Below, one piece after another: positions 6,323 to 13,922 of a DNA stretch of 23,600 nucleotides. Both the position numbers and the translations under genes were made by a program. Origin of the DNA: CAZCZU01 sp964503475. GTDB lineage: Bacteria; Pseudomonadota; Zetaproteobacteria; Mariprofundales; Mariprofundaceae. How positions within the stretch are numbered: position 1 is the stretch's first letter; each line of letters begins with the position of its first letter. The notes below the pieces were generated by a model. That model worked only from the letters and a program-made list of their open reading frames with translations. It had not been told where the DNA came from and ran no database searches. The stretch is from NCBI GenBank assembly GCA_964503475.1, contig CAZCZU010000039.1:1-23600 (forward strand). Reading direction: 5' to 3'.

Positions 6323-7822
6323 TCAGCCAGCCTTTCGGCTGAGATAGTCCACCACAAGACGCACACCGGCACCGGTCGCACCCTTCGGTGAAAGATCGGT
6401 TCCCTTCATATTCCATGCCGTTCCGGCAATATCGAGATGGGCCCACGGCAGGTCATCGACAAAGCGGGAGAGGAAGCAGGCAGCGGTAATCGTGCCAGCC
6501 TCACGGTCACCAACATTCTTGATATCGGCAATATCACTGACGATCTGCTCCTGGTACTCCTCGTACATCGGCAATGGCCAGGCACGGTCGTAGCTATGGT
6601 CACCCGATTTACGCAAGCCCTCGATCAGCTTGTCATCGCTACCCATCAGGCCGGTTGCCTGTGCCCCCAGGGCAATCACACATGCACCGGTCAGGGTGGC
6701 AAAATCGATGATCTCGGCCGGCTTCTGCTCGGCGGCATAGGCCAGGGCATCGGCCAGGATAATGCGTCCCTCGGCATCGGTGTTGAGCACCTCAATGGTC
6801 AGCCCCTTGTAGGACTCAATAATGTCCCCCGGCTTGTAAGCCGAGCCACCCAGCAGGTTCTCGGTCGAAGCGATGACCCCCAGCAGGTTGACCGGCAGGT
6901 CCATCTCGGTCACCGCCTTGAAGATGCCGAGCACCGCGGCCGAACCGCACATATCGAACTTCATCTCGTCCATCGCTGCAGGCGGCTTCAGAGAGATACC
7001 ACCGGCATCGAAGGTCAGCCCCTTGCCGACCAGCGCTACCGGCGCCTCATCCTTGGCACCACCCTGATAGTGCATGACAATAAAACGCGGCTCCTTGTCC
7101 GACCCCTGATTGACGGCCAGAAGGCCCTTGAAGCCGGCCTTCTCGATCGCCTTTTTGTCCATGACCGTGACCTTTAGCTTGCCGTGCTTCAGACCCTGCG
7201 CCTGCTCACCCAGAAATTCCGGCGTACAGACATTGCCCGGCTCATTAGCCAGGTCGCGGGCGAAATTGGTTCCGCTTGCCACAGCCTTGGCACGAGCCAC
7301 GGCTGCTTCGGCCTCATCCAGGAAGCGGCGCGACGGAATCATCAGCGTCACCGAACGCAGCGTACGCTTGTTTTCCTCTTTCTGCGTCTGATAGCGGTCA
7401 AAGCGATAGAGCCCAAGCCAAATCCCCTCAGCCACGGCCTGCACCTTCTCGGCCAGGCTGGCTCCGCGCACATTCAGCTCCGGCAGGTAGAGGGAGATAT
7501 CACGGGCTCCGCCCTCTTCCAGGCGACGGGCAACCTGGGCGGAAAGGCGACGCAGGTGCTGCAGGGTCAGCTTCTTCTCTTCACCAACGCCTAGCAATAC
7601 GACACGCTGCGTAAACGTGCCTTCGACATCATAAAGCATGCCGATCTCAGCGAATTTGCCCATCTGGTCGAATTTTCGCAGATAGGAGGTAAGTACCTTA
7701 CCTGTGCCTTCCTGCAGCTCGCGGCCAGACTCGGTCAGTTTACGGCCATCGAGCAGCGGCAACACCACAGCATCATCACGCTGTTTGGCTGCAGATCCGG
7801 CTTTTATCCAGATATCGATCAT
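6323..7822 (-). CDS. pepA: Leucyl aminopeptidase, M17 family
   Basis: The 499-residue protein has the M17 layout: a variable N-terminal domain and a C-terminal catalytic domain with two metal ions. Residues matching the E. coli PepA metal and catalytic set are K267, D272, K279, D290, D349, E351 and R353, within VGKGLTFDAGGISLKP and NTDAEGR. The enzyme removes N-terminal residues, preferably leucine, from peptides in the cytosol as a hexamer. E. coli PepA also binds DNA in carAB regulation and Xer recombination; nothing here tests that role. The start at 7822 has a weak ribosome binding site. pepA lies near holC and valS as in E. coli, but is separated here by PAP2, a small gene and a terminator. 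Confidence 0.96.
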   Translation of the reverse strand: MIDIWIKAGSAAKQRDDAVVLPLLDGRKLTESGRELQEGTGKVLTSYLRKFDQMGKFAEIGMLYDVEGTFTQRVVLLGVGEEKKLTLQHLRRLSAQVARRLEEGGARDISLYLPELNVRGASLAEKVQAVAEGIWLGLYRFDRYQTQKEENKRTLRSVTLMIPSRRFLDEAEAAVARAKAVASGTNFARDLANEPGNVCTPEFLGEQAQGLKHGKLKVTVMDKKAIEKAGFKGLLAVNQGSDKEPRFIVMHYQGGAKDEAPVALVGKGLTFDAGGISLKPPAAMDEMKFDMCGSAAVLGIFKAVTEMDLPVNLLGVIASTENLLGGSAYKPGDIIESYKGLTIEVLNTDAEGRIILADALAYAAEQKPAEIIDFATLTGACVIALGAQATGLMGSDDKLIEGLRKSGDHSYDRAWPLPMYEEYQEQIVSDIADIKNVGDREAGTITAACFLSRFVDDLPWAHLDIAGTAWNMKGTDLSPKGATGAGVRLVVDYLSRKAG

Positions 7823-7839
7823 AGTGAATACCCCACTGG

Positions 7840-7878
7840 ATAATATGGTTTACCCGGCAAATTTCTCGGAATTTCGCC
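7840..7878 (-). promoter_or_regulatory. Possible pepA promoter with overlapping inverted repeat
   Basis: On the minus strand, TATTAT at 7840-7845 could be a -10 box. Just upstream an imperfect 23-bp inverted repeat (7856-7878, arms GGCAAATTTC and GAATTTCGCC) covers where the -35 would lie; the -35 itself matches poorly. A poor -35 overlapped by a dyad fits a regulator-controlled promoter. The evidence is pattern only. Confidence 0.3.
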
Positions 7879-8026
7879 GATTTGCGTAAAACACTAACTG
7901 TAGAGACACAAAAGGCAAAGACAGGCCTCACTATCACCCCGGCATGGTGCAACGATTCCCCCGCATTGAAAACGCCATGGGCTAGCGCCATCGCCCGCCA
8001 TGCCTCGCCAATGGTGCACAAGGCGC

Positions 8027-8057
8027 AAAAAAAAGGCCGCCCCGAAGGGCGGCCTTT
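8027..8057 (-). terminator. Intrinsic terminator of glnA
   Basis: An 11-bp stem AAAGGCCGCCC/GGGCGGCCTTT (8032-8042/8047-8057) encloses a CGAA loop, read as TTCG on the minus strand. A run of eight T follows in the minus orientation. It begins 19 bases after the glnA stop. The stretch from here to the pepA promoter region shows no gene. Confidence 0.93.
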
Positions 8058-8076
8058 GACTTCACAAGCGTTCCGA

Positions 8077-9492
8077 TTAGCAGGAGTAGTACAGCTCGAA
8101 CTCGATCGGATGCGGACGCAGACGCAGGGCATCGTGCTCCTCGTTCTTCAGCTCGATGAAGGCATCGATCATGTCGTCATCGAACACGCCACCGTTAGTG
8201 AACACGTCACGGGACGCATCCAGCGCCTTCAGCGCCTCTTCCAGCGAACCGGCCACGGTCGGGAAGCCCTTGGCTTCTTCCGGCGGCAGGTCGTAGAGGT
8301 TCTTGTCGGCAGCCTCGCCCGGATCGATCTTGTTCTTAATGCCATCCAGACCGGCCATCAGCATGGCAGAGAACGCCAGGTACGGGTTGGCCGTCGGGTC
8401 CGGGAAGCGAATCTCGATGCGGCGAGCCTTATCGGACTGCACGATCGGGATACGGATCGAAGCGGAACGGTTACGGTTGGAGTAGGCCAGCATGACCGGC
8501 GCCTCGTAGCCCGGCACCAGACGCTTGTAGGAGTTGGTGGACGGGTTGGTGAAGGCGTTCAGGGCCTTGGCGTGCTTGATGATACCACCGATGTACCACA
8601 GGGCTTCCTGCGACAGGCCGGCATACTTGTCACCGGCAAACATGTTCTCGCCGCCCTTCCAGATCGACTGGTGGGTGTGCATACCGGTACCGTTATCACC
8701 GAACAGCGGCTTCGGCATGAAGGTGGCGGTCTTGCCGTGGGCATGGGCCACATTGTGAACCACATACTTGTACCACTGCGCCTTGTCGGCGATCTTCATC
8801 AGGGTGTCGAAACGCATGGAGAGCTCACACTGGCCGGCCGTGGCCACCTCATGGTGATGACACTCCATCTGCAGGCCCAGGTCATCCATCACCAGCGACA
8901 TGTCGTTACGAATCTCATGCAGGGAGTCGACCGGCGGAACCGGGAAGTATCCACCCTTCACCTTCGGACGGTGACCCATGTTGCCACCCTCATAGCGCTT
9001 GGCGCTGTTCCAGGCAGCCTCTTCGGAGTCGATCTCGACACCGCATGAACCCATCTCGTAATGGAACTGCACACCATCAAAGATGAAGAACTCCAGCTCC
9101 GGGCCAAAGTAGGCGGTATCACCGACACCGGCGCTCTGCAGGTAGCTCAGGGCGCGCTTGGCCACGTTGCGCGGGCAACGGTTGTAGTCCTGGCCGGTGG
9201 TCGGATCGATGATCGAGCCGATCAGTACCAGTGTCGACGCCTCGAAGAACGGATCGATCTGGGCACTCTCCGGGTCCGGGATAATCGCCATATCGGAATT
9301 GTTAATATCACACCAGCCGGCAACGGACGAACCGTCGAAAGCGAAACCGTCCTCGAAGGACTCCTCGCTCAACTGGCTGATCGGGAAACTGACATGCTGC
9401 CACTTACCACGGGTATCGGTGAAACGCACGTCGACGAACTCGACCTCATGCTCTTTCACCATATCAAAGACGTTTTTCACTGCATCACTCAC
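8077..9492 (-). CDS. glnA: Glutamine synthetase, type I
   Basis: The 471-residue protein makes glutamine from glutamate, ammonia and ATP as a dodecamer in the cytosol. The N-terminal FDGSS at 52-56, GPELEFF near 130, the ATP-binding KPLFGDNGTGMHTHQS and RIEIRFPDP are all present. Tyr400 in KNLYDLPPEE is the adenylylation site of the GlnE-controlled subtype, so reversible inactivation by adenylylation is expected. The start is a GTG at 9492 with GAGGAG about eight bases upstream. glnB lies upstream on the same strand, separated by a 445-bp stretch mostly filled by tandem repeats. I found no convincing sigma54 or NtrC sites in the 100 bp before the gene, only a small dyad (GGGAT/ATCCC, about 9513-9524). 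Confidence 0.97.
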   Translation of the reverse strand: MSDAVKNVFDMVKEHEVEFVDVRFTDTRGKWQHVSFPISQLSEESFEDGFAFDGSSVAGWCDINNSDMAIIPDPESAQIDPFFEASTLVLIGSIIDPTTGQDYNRCPRNVAKRALSYLQSAGVGDTAYFGPELEFFIFDGVQFHYEMGSCGVEIDSEEAAWNSAKRYEGGNMGHRPKVKGGYFPVPPVDSLHEIRNDMSLVMDDLGLQMECHHHEVATAGQCELSMRFDTLMKIADKAQWYKYVVHNVAHAHGKTATFMPKPLFGDNGTGMHTHQSIWKGGENMFAGDKYAGLSQEALWYIGGIIKHAKALNAFTNPSTNSYKRLVPGYEAPVMLAYSNRNRSASIRIPIVQSDKARRIEIRFPDPTANPYLAFSAMLMAGLDGIKNKIDPGEAADKNLYDLPPEEAKGFPTVAGSLEEALKALDASRDVFTNGGVFDDDMIDAFIELKNEEHDALRLRPHPIEFELYYSC

Positions 9493-9594
9493 GACACTCT
9501 CCTCTCGAATATAGGGATAAATCCCACCCAGCTAGCTTTTGCACGTTGCGGACTTTCGCATAACAAATTGACAAACGCAATTCGGGACTCTTTC

Positions 9595-9930
9595 CATACG
9601 GCTACGGCTTCATGCCCTACGCCTTCACCGCTTCGCAGGAACGCGGTCCTGCTACGCTCACGAGCCGGCATAGCACCGGCTCGCCACCCATCCCTGGTGG
9701 AGGGAAGCTGCCAAACAGGCCTGCACCTCCCCTCCACCAGGGATGGCGGGCGAGGCCTTTCGCATACGGCTGCGGGCATCCATGCCCTTCGCCTTGGCCG
9801 CTTCGCAGGAGCGCGGTCCTGCTGCGCTCACGAGCTCGCAACGCTCGCTCGCCACCCATCCTGGGTGGAGGGAAGCTTCCAATTTATGCCGGAGCCTCCC
9901 CATCCCGCCATGGACGGCGGGCGAATCAAA
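9595..9930. repeat. Intergenic repeat element, copy B: tandem duplication of about 168 bp
   Basis: Two diverged direct units (9595-9762 and 9763-9930) both begin CATACGGCT. Each contains a hairpin GCAGGA/TCCTGC around an ACGCGG or GCGCGG loop (9635-9652 and 9805-9822), then CTCACGAG, then CGCCACCCATCC, and a partner ending CCAGGGATGGCGGGCGA or CCATGGACGGCGGGCGA that can pair back to it. The first unit also has GAGCCGG/CCGGCTC. The CCACCC...GGGTGG module and the xGCGGx-loop hairpin are shared with copies A and C. The element fills most of the glnB-glnA spacer. The remaining 100 bp next to glnA hold only its leader. Confidence 0.75.
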
Positions 9931-9937
9931 TAAGTCC

Positions 9938-10276
9938 CTAGATCGCTTCCTGATCACGCTCGCCGGTACGGATACGAATCGCCTGCTCCACCGGCAGCAC
10001 GAAGATCTTGCCGTCACCCACCTTGCCGGTGCGTGCCGCCTCAATGATGGCGTTGACCGTCGCATCGACCTTGTCGGCATTCACGACAACCTCAACCTTT
10101 ACCTTGGGCAAAAAGTCGACCACGTATTCCGCCCCGCGATAGAGCTCGGTATGCCCCTTCTGACGGCCATACCCCTTGATCTCGGTAACCGTCATGCCCT
10201 CGATACCCTGTTCGCTCAACGCATCTTTCACATCATCCAGCTTGAATGGTTTGATGATCGCTTCAATTTTCTTCAT
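9938..10276 (-). CDS. glnB: Nitrogen regulatory protein PII
   Basis: At 112 residues this is exactly the standard PII length. It starts MKKIEAIIKPFKLDDVK and has Tyr51 in the T-loop (GRQKGHTELYRGAEY), the uridylylation site; the C-terminal signature GDGKIFVLPVEQAIRIRTGE is intact. PII trimers sense 2-oxoglutarate and ATP/ADP, report glutamine status through uridylylation, and control glutamine synthetase adenylylation, NtrB and other targets. The start at 10276 is supported by GGGAGAG directly upstream; a start four codons earlier is less typical. It lies between nadE and glnA on the same strand. Gene linkage of PII with glutamine-dependent NAD synthetase is known in some proteobacteria, where PII modulates NadE. 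Confidence 0.96.
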   Translation of the reverse strand: MKKIEAIIKPFKLDDVKDALSEQGIEGMTVTEIKGYGRQKGHTELYRGAEYVVDFLPKVKVEVVVNADKVDATVNAIIEAARTGKVGDGKIFVLPVEQAIRIRTGERDQEAI

Positions 10277-10285
10277 TTTCTCTCC

Positions 10286-10675
10286 CACGGCTTCGGGCTG
10301 ACTCGGGACATCCGTGACCCTCGCCCTTCGGGCGGCCTGTGGCCGTCCAAACGGCTATCCTGCCTTTTTGTCCTGCCCTTCGCCTAAAACGTTACGCAAG
10401 AACGCGGTCTTGCTTGACTCAAGGCGCTCTGCCTTTCGCCCTCCGGGCGGCCTTCGGCCGTCCAAATGGCTATCCTGCCCTTTTGTCACTCTCGGGCTCA
10501 CCCAGCTCGCCATCCATCCATGGGTGGATGGAAAGCACCCGGCATTCGCCAGTGTCTCCCTCTCCCGCCATGGACGGCGAGCGAATCCGCCAGGATTCGT
10601 AAGCTTTCCGAAAACCGCGCTTTTCGGAAAGCGTCTCAAGCAATAAGCAGGACAGCTTATTGCGGATCAATCAAA
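10286..10675. repeat. Modular intergenic repeat element, copy C (between nadE and glnB)
   Basis: This is the second long copy of the element at 732-1106, in the same orientation relative to its flanking genes. Two 73-74 bp direct units lie at 10299-10372 and 10415-10487, each containing GTCCAAA(C/T)GGCTATCCTGCC. Between them is GCAAGA/TCTTGC around ACGCGG (10396-10413). The CCATGGGTGGATGG-type palindrome is near 10516-10531. Three hairpins follow toward the nadE stop: CGAATCC/GGATTCG (10582-10599), a perfect 12-bp GCTTTCCGAAAA/TTTTCGGAAAGC (10603-10632, loop CCGCGC) and GCAATAAGC/GCTTATTGC (10640-10663). The second and third stems are unrelated in sequence to those of copy A but occupy the same places. 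Confidence 0.8.
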
Positions 10676-12280
10676 TTACCCACGAAATCCGTGGGTAATG
10701 GGGTAACGGCGATCCCGCCCGAAGGCTCGGCGGGTAATCTTCACGCCGGGAGCCGCCTGGCGGCGCTTGTACTCGGCCGCATGCAACAAACGTACCACAC
10801 GCTGCACCTCGTCCCGCGCATACCCCTGCTCAACGATCGCCTCAACACCCAGCCGCTGCTCGATCAGCGCTTCCAGGATGGCATCGAGCACCGCGTAATC
10901 GGGCAGCGAATCGGAATCCTTCTGATCCGGACGCAGCTCGGCCGATGGGGGCTTGGTAATGGTATTCACCGGGATCACTTCGCGCGCCCGGTTCATCCAG
11001 TGTGCCAGGGCAAACACCTGGGTCTTATAGACATCCTTGAGCACGGCAAAACCACCGGCCATATCGCCATAGAGGGTCGCATACCCGACAGCCATCTCGG
11101 ACTTGTTGCCGGTGGAGAGCACCATGCGCCCGCTCTTGTTGGAGATCGCCATCAACAACACGCCCCGGATGCGCGCCTGGATATTCTCCTCGGTCACATC
11201 CGGCTCGCTCTTCTCCCAGGCAGCAAAGGTCGGCGCCAGCATCTCTTCTACGGCATCCACGCCCGGTGCAATCGGCAGGGTCACTGTCTCGATCCCCAGG
11301 TTGGCAGCCAGCGCCTCGGAATCGGCGAGCGAATGATCGCTGGAGTATTTCGACGGCATCAGCACTCCCAGCACATTCTCCGCCCCCAACGCATCAACAG
11401 CGATCGCAGCCGTGACCGCCGAGTCAATACCACCGGAGAGGCCGATCACCACCTGAGAGCAGCCATTACGGCGCACATAATCACGCACTCCGAGCACCAG
11501 AGCCTGCTCGATCTGGGCGATGGCGGGGAGCACGGGCGCAAGCTGCTGTTCACCGGCATGTTCGAGATCAAGGATGGTATCACAGGGCTCGAACAGCGGT
11601 GCACGCAGCAGCATAGCGCCACCGCCATCGACGACATGCGAGCCACCGTCGAACACCACCTCATCCTGTCCGCCAACCGGATTCACATAAACCAGCGGGG
11701 CCGAAAAAGCCCTGGCCCGGCGTGCCACAAGCGCCTCGCGCTCGGCCTGCTTGCCGGCATGAAACGGCGAGGCATTGAGATTGAGCCAGACATCGGCGGA
11801 AAGATCGAGCTGATTTGCAGCCAGTTCATCGTGCCACAGATCCTCACAGATGCCGACACCGATGCGCCAGCCATCCACCTCGAACACCGTATCCGCACCG
11901 TTACCCGGCGCGAAGTAGCGCCGCTCATCGAAGACGCCGTAATTGGGCAGCTTCTGCTTGTCGTAGATGCCGACCCGTTTGCCGCCACGCACCAGCATGG
12001 CGCTGTTGTACATCTTATCCGCAACCCGACGGGGGGCACCGAACACGGCACAGACCGAACCACTGGCAGCCGTCACTTCGGCCACGGCCGCATCGACCGC
12101 AGCCATGAAGGCGGGGCGAAACAGCAGATCTTCGGGGGGATAGCCGGTGATCGCCAGTTCCGGGAACACCACCAGATCACAGGCGGAATCTGCAGCACGC
12201 TGCATGCCATCGATGATCAGGGCCTTGTTGCCGTCGATATCCCCGACCCGGGGCGAATTCTGGGCCAGCATAATGCGCAT
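10676..12280 (-). CDS. nadE: Glutamine-dependent NAD(+) synthetase
   Basis: The 534-residue two-domain enzyme amidates nicotinic acid adenine dinucleotide to NAD using glutamine. The N-terminal nitrilase-like glutaminase domain shows its triad: Glu41 (FPELAITGY), a lysine at about 110 (YDKQKLPNYGVFDE) and Cys145 (GVGICEDLW). The C-terminal synthetase has the ATP pyrophosphatase loop LSGGIDSA at 281-288, then NIQARIRG and STGNKSE. The start at 12280 keeps MRIMLAQ, with AGGAG about 13 bases upstream; a GTG at 12292 is too close to that site. glnB follows downstream after element C. NadC, encoded at 15693, makes a precursor for the same pathway. Confidence 0.95.
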   Translation of the reverse strand: MRIMLAQNSPRVGDIDGNKALIIDGMQRAADSACDLVVFPELAITGYPPEDLLFRPAFMAAVDAAVAEVTAASGSVCAVFGAPRRVADKMYNSAMLVRGGKRVGIYDKQKLPNYGVFDERRYFAPGNGADTVFEVDGWRIGVGICEDLWHDELAANQLDLSADVWLNLNASPFHAGKQAEREALVARRARAFSAPLVYVNPVGGQDEVVFDGGSHVVDGGGAMLLRAPLFEPCDTILDLEHAGEQQLAPVLPAIAQIEQALVLGVRDYVRRNGCSQVVIGLSGGIDSAVTAAIAVDALGAENVLGVLMPSKYSSDHSLADSEALAANLGIETVTLPIAPGVDAVEEMLAPTFAAWEKSEPDVTEENIQARIRGVLLMAISNKSGRMVLSTGNKSEMAVGYATLYGDMAGGFAVLKDVYKTQVFALAHWMNRAREVIPVNTITKPPSAELRPDQKDSDSLPDYAVLDAILEALIEQRLGVEAIVEQGYARDEVQRVVRLLHAAEYKRRQAAPGVKITRRAFGRDRRYPITHGFRG

Positions 12281-12381
12281 CGTTAAAATCACTCTCCTTT
12301 AAGGAAACGCTGATCGATTCGGCGATTCCGTGCAGTCCATGAAGGGCCTGCAAACCGGGCACGTAAGTGCTTCATTTGTGA

Positions 12382-12444
12382 GCAAAGACAAAACCGCGCT
12401 TTGCCCTTGCCTGGCTGATTTTGCCAGGATGCCAATGAATCAGC
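12382..12444 (-). repeat. Two-hairpin 3'-end element after lapA
   Basis: Read in the lapA sense direction, the element starts seven bases after the stop. A first hairpin has outer arms GCTGATT/AATCAGC (12414-12444) with an inner TTG/CAA. A second, 13-bp stem containing G-U pairs has arms GCAAGGGCAAAGC and GTTTTGTCTTTGC around GCG (12382-12410), followed by TCACAAAT. It matches the element at 15532-15594 in order, spacing and partly in sequence. There is no clear T-run, so a classical terminator role is uncertain. The rest of the nadE-lapA spacer (12281-12381) shows nothing recognisable. Confidence 0.6.
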
Positions 12445-12450
12445 ACCGGC

Positions 12451-12657
12451 CTAGGGCGAGCGTCGGCCCTGGCGATAATAATAGAGCAGCCAGCCGACCA
12501 GCATGCCGGCACCGAACACGATCATCAGCATCAATGCCCGCGACACCGCCACACTCCAGAACAGGAAGCGGACTTCGACCACCGCCATATTCTGCAACAC
12601 GAACAGAATGACCAGCCCGACCACGATCAGCCCGAAGCTCAGATGCATACGCCCCAT
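12451..12657 (-). CDS. lapA: LapA (DUF1049) family inner-membrane protein
   Basis: The 68-residue protein has two transmembrane segments (about residues 6-23 and 36-57). It carries the family hallmark VLQNMAVVEVRFLFWS between them, then a conserved small-residue second helix ending GWLLYYYRQGRR. LapA-domain proteins work in envelope assembly; in E. coli LapA pairs with LapB to control lipopolysaccharide synthesis. No lapB is in the window. The start at 12657 has GGAGG five bases upstream; a TTG at 12690 is rejected. It lies 67 bp downstream of queA on the same strand. The name is by domain, not proven orthology. Confidence 0.82.
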   Translation of the reverse strand: MGRMHLSFGLIVVGLVILFVLQNMAVVEVRFLFWSVAVSRALMLMIVFGAGMLVGWLLYYYRQGRRSP

Positions 12658-12724
12658 ACCGGCCTCCAGGACGCCACTGCCAGTGTGCAACTTCCCCGTT
12701 TGCGGCAGCCGTCACGCTTCCAGC

Positions 12725-13753
12725 CTAGGCCTGAAGGCCTGAATCGACAAACATGGCATCGCCATACGAGTAGAAGCGGTAGCCGTGATCGCGGGCATGG
12801 GCATAGGCATTCATCACCCGATCGCGCCCGGCAAGGGCGGCCACCAGCATGATCAGGGTGGAGCGCGGCAGGTGAAAATTGGTCAGCAGGGCATCGACCA
12901 TACGGAAACGGTAACCGGGGTAGATGAAGATATCGGTACGCCCGTCGCCGGCAAGAAGCTCGCCCGATGCACCGGCCGCCTCCAGCGTGCGCAGGCTGGT
13001 GGTACCGACAGCCACAATGCGCCGCCCCTCCGCCCTGGCCGCATTCACAACCTCGGCCGTCGATGCCGGCACACGATAGCGCTCATCGTGCATGCGGTGC
13101 GCGGCCACATCCTCGACCTGTACCGGCTGGAAGGTGCCGGGCCCGACATGCAGGGTGACATGGGCGAAGCTGGCCCCCGCCTCGCGCATGCGCTCCATCA
13201 GCGCATCGGTCAGGTGCAGGCCGGCTGTCGGTGCTGCCACGGCCCCCGGCTGATTGGCAAAAACGGTCTGGTAGCGCTCGCGATCCGCCTCGCTGTCCGG
13301 CCGGTCGATATAGGGCGGCAGCGGCATGTGGCCGTGTGCCTCGATGGCGGCGGCTACATCCGAGGCATGCAGGCGTACGCGAATCTCCTTGCCCTCGCGC
13401 CCCAGCACTTCGGCTGTAAAACCTTCGGCAATTTCGATTTGTTCGCCGCCGCGTAGCGGCTTGTTGGCCTTGCCCCAGGCCAGCCACTCATGCCCTTCGC
13501 CCGCGGGCTCCAGCAGCAGAATCTCCACCTTCCCGCCGGAGGGCTTGTGCCCCAGAAGGCGCGCCGGGATCACACGCGTATCGTTGATCACCCACACATC
13601 GCCCGGGCGCACCAATGCGGGCAGCTCGCTGATCACCCGATCGACCAGGCCATCGGCCTGCAGGTGCAACAGGCGCGAGGCATCACGCGAAGCCAGGGGC
13701 CTGCGCGCAATCAGTTCATCGGGCAATTCGAAATCGAAATCGGCTACCTGCAT
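12725..13753 (-). CDS. queA: tRNA preQ1(34) S-adenosylmethionine ribosyltransferase-isomerase
   Basis: The 342-residue protein has the full QueA sequence pattern: FDFELPDELIARRPL at the N-terminus, VINDTRVIPARL near residue 58, APTAGLHLT and FAHVTLHVGPGTFQPV in the middle, and LTNFHLPRSTL near the C-terminus. It transfers and rearranges the ribosyl group of S-adenosylmethionine onto 7-aminomethyl-7-deazaguanine in tRNA, forming epoxyqueuosine. The start at 13753 has AGGA about seven bases upstream. The tgt gene, often next to queA, is not in the window. Its neighbours are lapA downstream and rpiA upstream, the latter across a 169-bp repeat-like spacer. Confidence 0.96.
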   Translation of the reverse strand: MQVADFDFELPDELIARRPLASRDASRLLHLQADGLVDRVISELPALVRPGDVWVINDTRVIPARLLGHKPSGGKVEILLLEPAGEGHEWLAWGKANKPLRGGEQIEIAEGFTAEVLGREGKEIRVRLHASDVAAAIEAHGHMPLPPYIDRPDSEADRERYQTVFANQPGAVAAPTAGLHLTDALMERMREAGASFAHVTLHVGPGTFQPVQVEDVAAHRMHDERYRVPASTAEVVNAARAEGRRIVAVGTTSLRTLEAAGASGELLAGDGRTDIFIYPGYRFRMVDALLTNFHLPRSTLIMLVAALAGRDRVMNAYAHARDHGYRFYSYGDAMFVDSGLQA

Positions 13754-13769
13754 TTCAATCCTAAAGGGT

Positions 13770-13920
13770 CACAAATATTCCGGGGCAACGAACCTCCGCC
13801 CCGAACCACCCATGGACGGGTGGCGGGACGACGACCGCCGGACCGTGAGCGAAGGCGGACATGCGCCGCCGTAGCGATTAAGGCCGGGAACAGGATGTTT
13901 CGAGGCCGGGCAAAAACAGA
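13770..13920. repeat. Probable degenerate relic of the intergenic repeat family (copy D)
   Basis: The spacer between rpiA and queA contains a CCACCC/GGGTGG hairpin (13806-13823) around ATGGAC, resembling the palindromic module of copies A-C. It also has two direct GGCCGGG motifs (about 13882 and 13903). It lacks the 73-bp units and the xGCGGx hairpins. Family membership is therefore weak. Confidence 0.4.
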
Positions 13921-13922
13921 CC

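Noticed and set aside
7944..8020. Two GGTGCA half-sites resembling NtrC binding sites upstream of pepA
   Set aside because: They lie about 67 bp apart; the only nearby opposing half (CACC) has the wrong spacing, and no sigma54 promoter is seen.
7776..8132. Minus-strand open frame spanning the glnA-pepA spacer
   Set aside because: Contains the glnA terminator and overlaps both glnA and pepA; no recognisable domain.
9493..9594. TTGACA on the plus strand upstream of glnA
   Set aside because: No matching -10 at suitable distance, and no gene follows on that strand.
9612..10080. Open frames within copy B and glnB
   Set aside because: Translated repeats; similar peptides recur in copies A and C, as expected for a DNA repeat and not a protein family.
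9595..10675. Possible CRISPR array from repeated units
   Set aside because: Units are long, diverged and contain no regular spacers; no cas genes.
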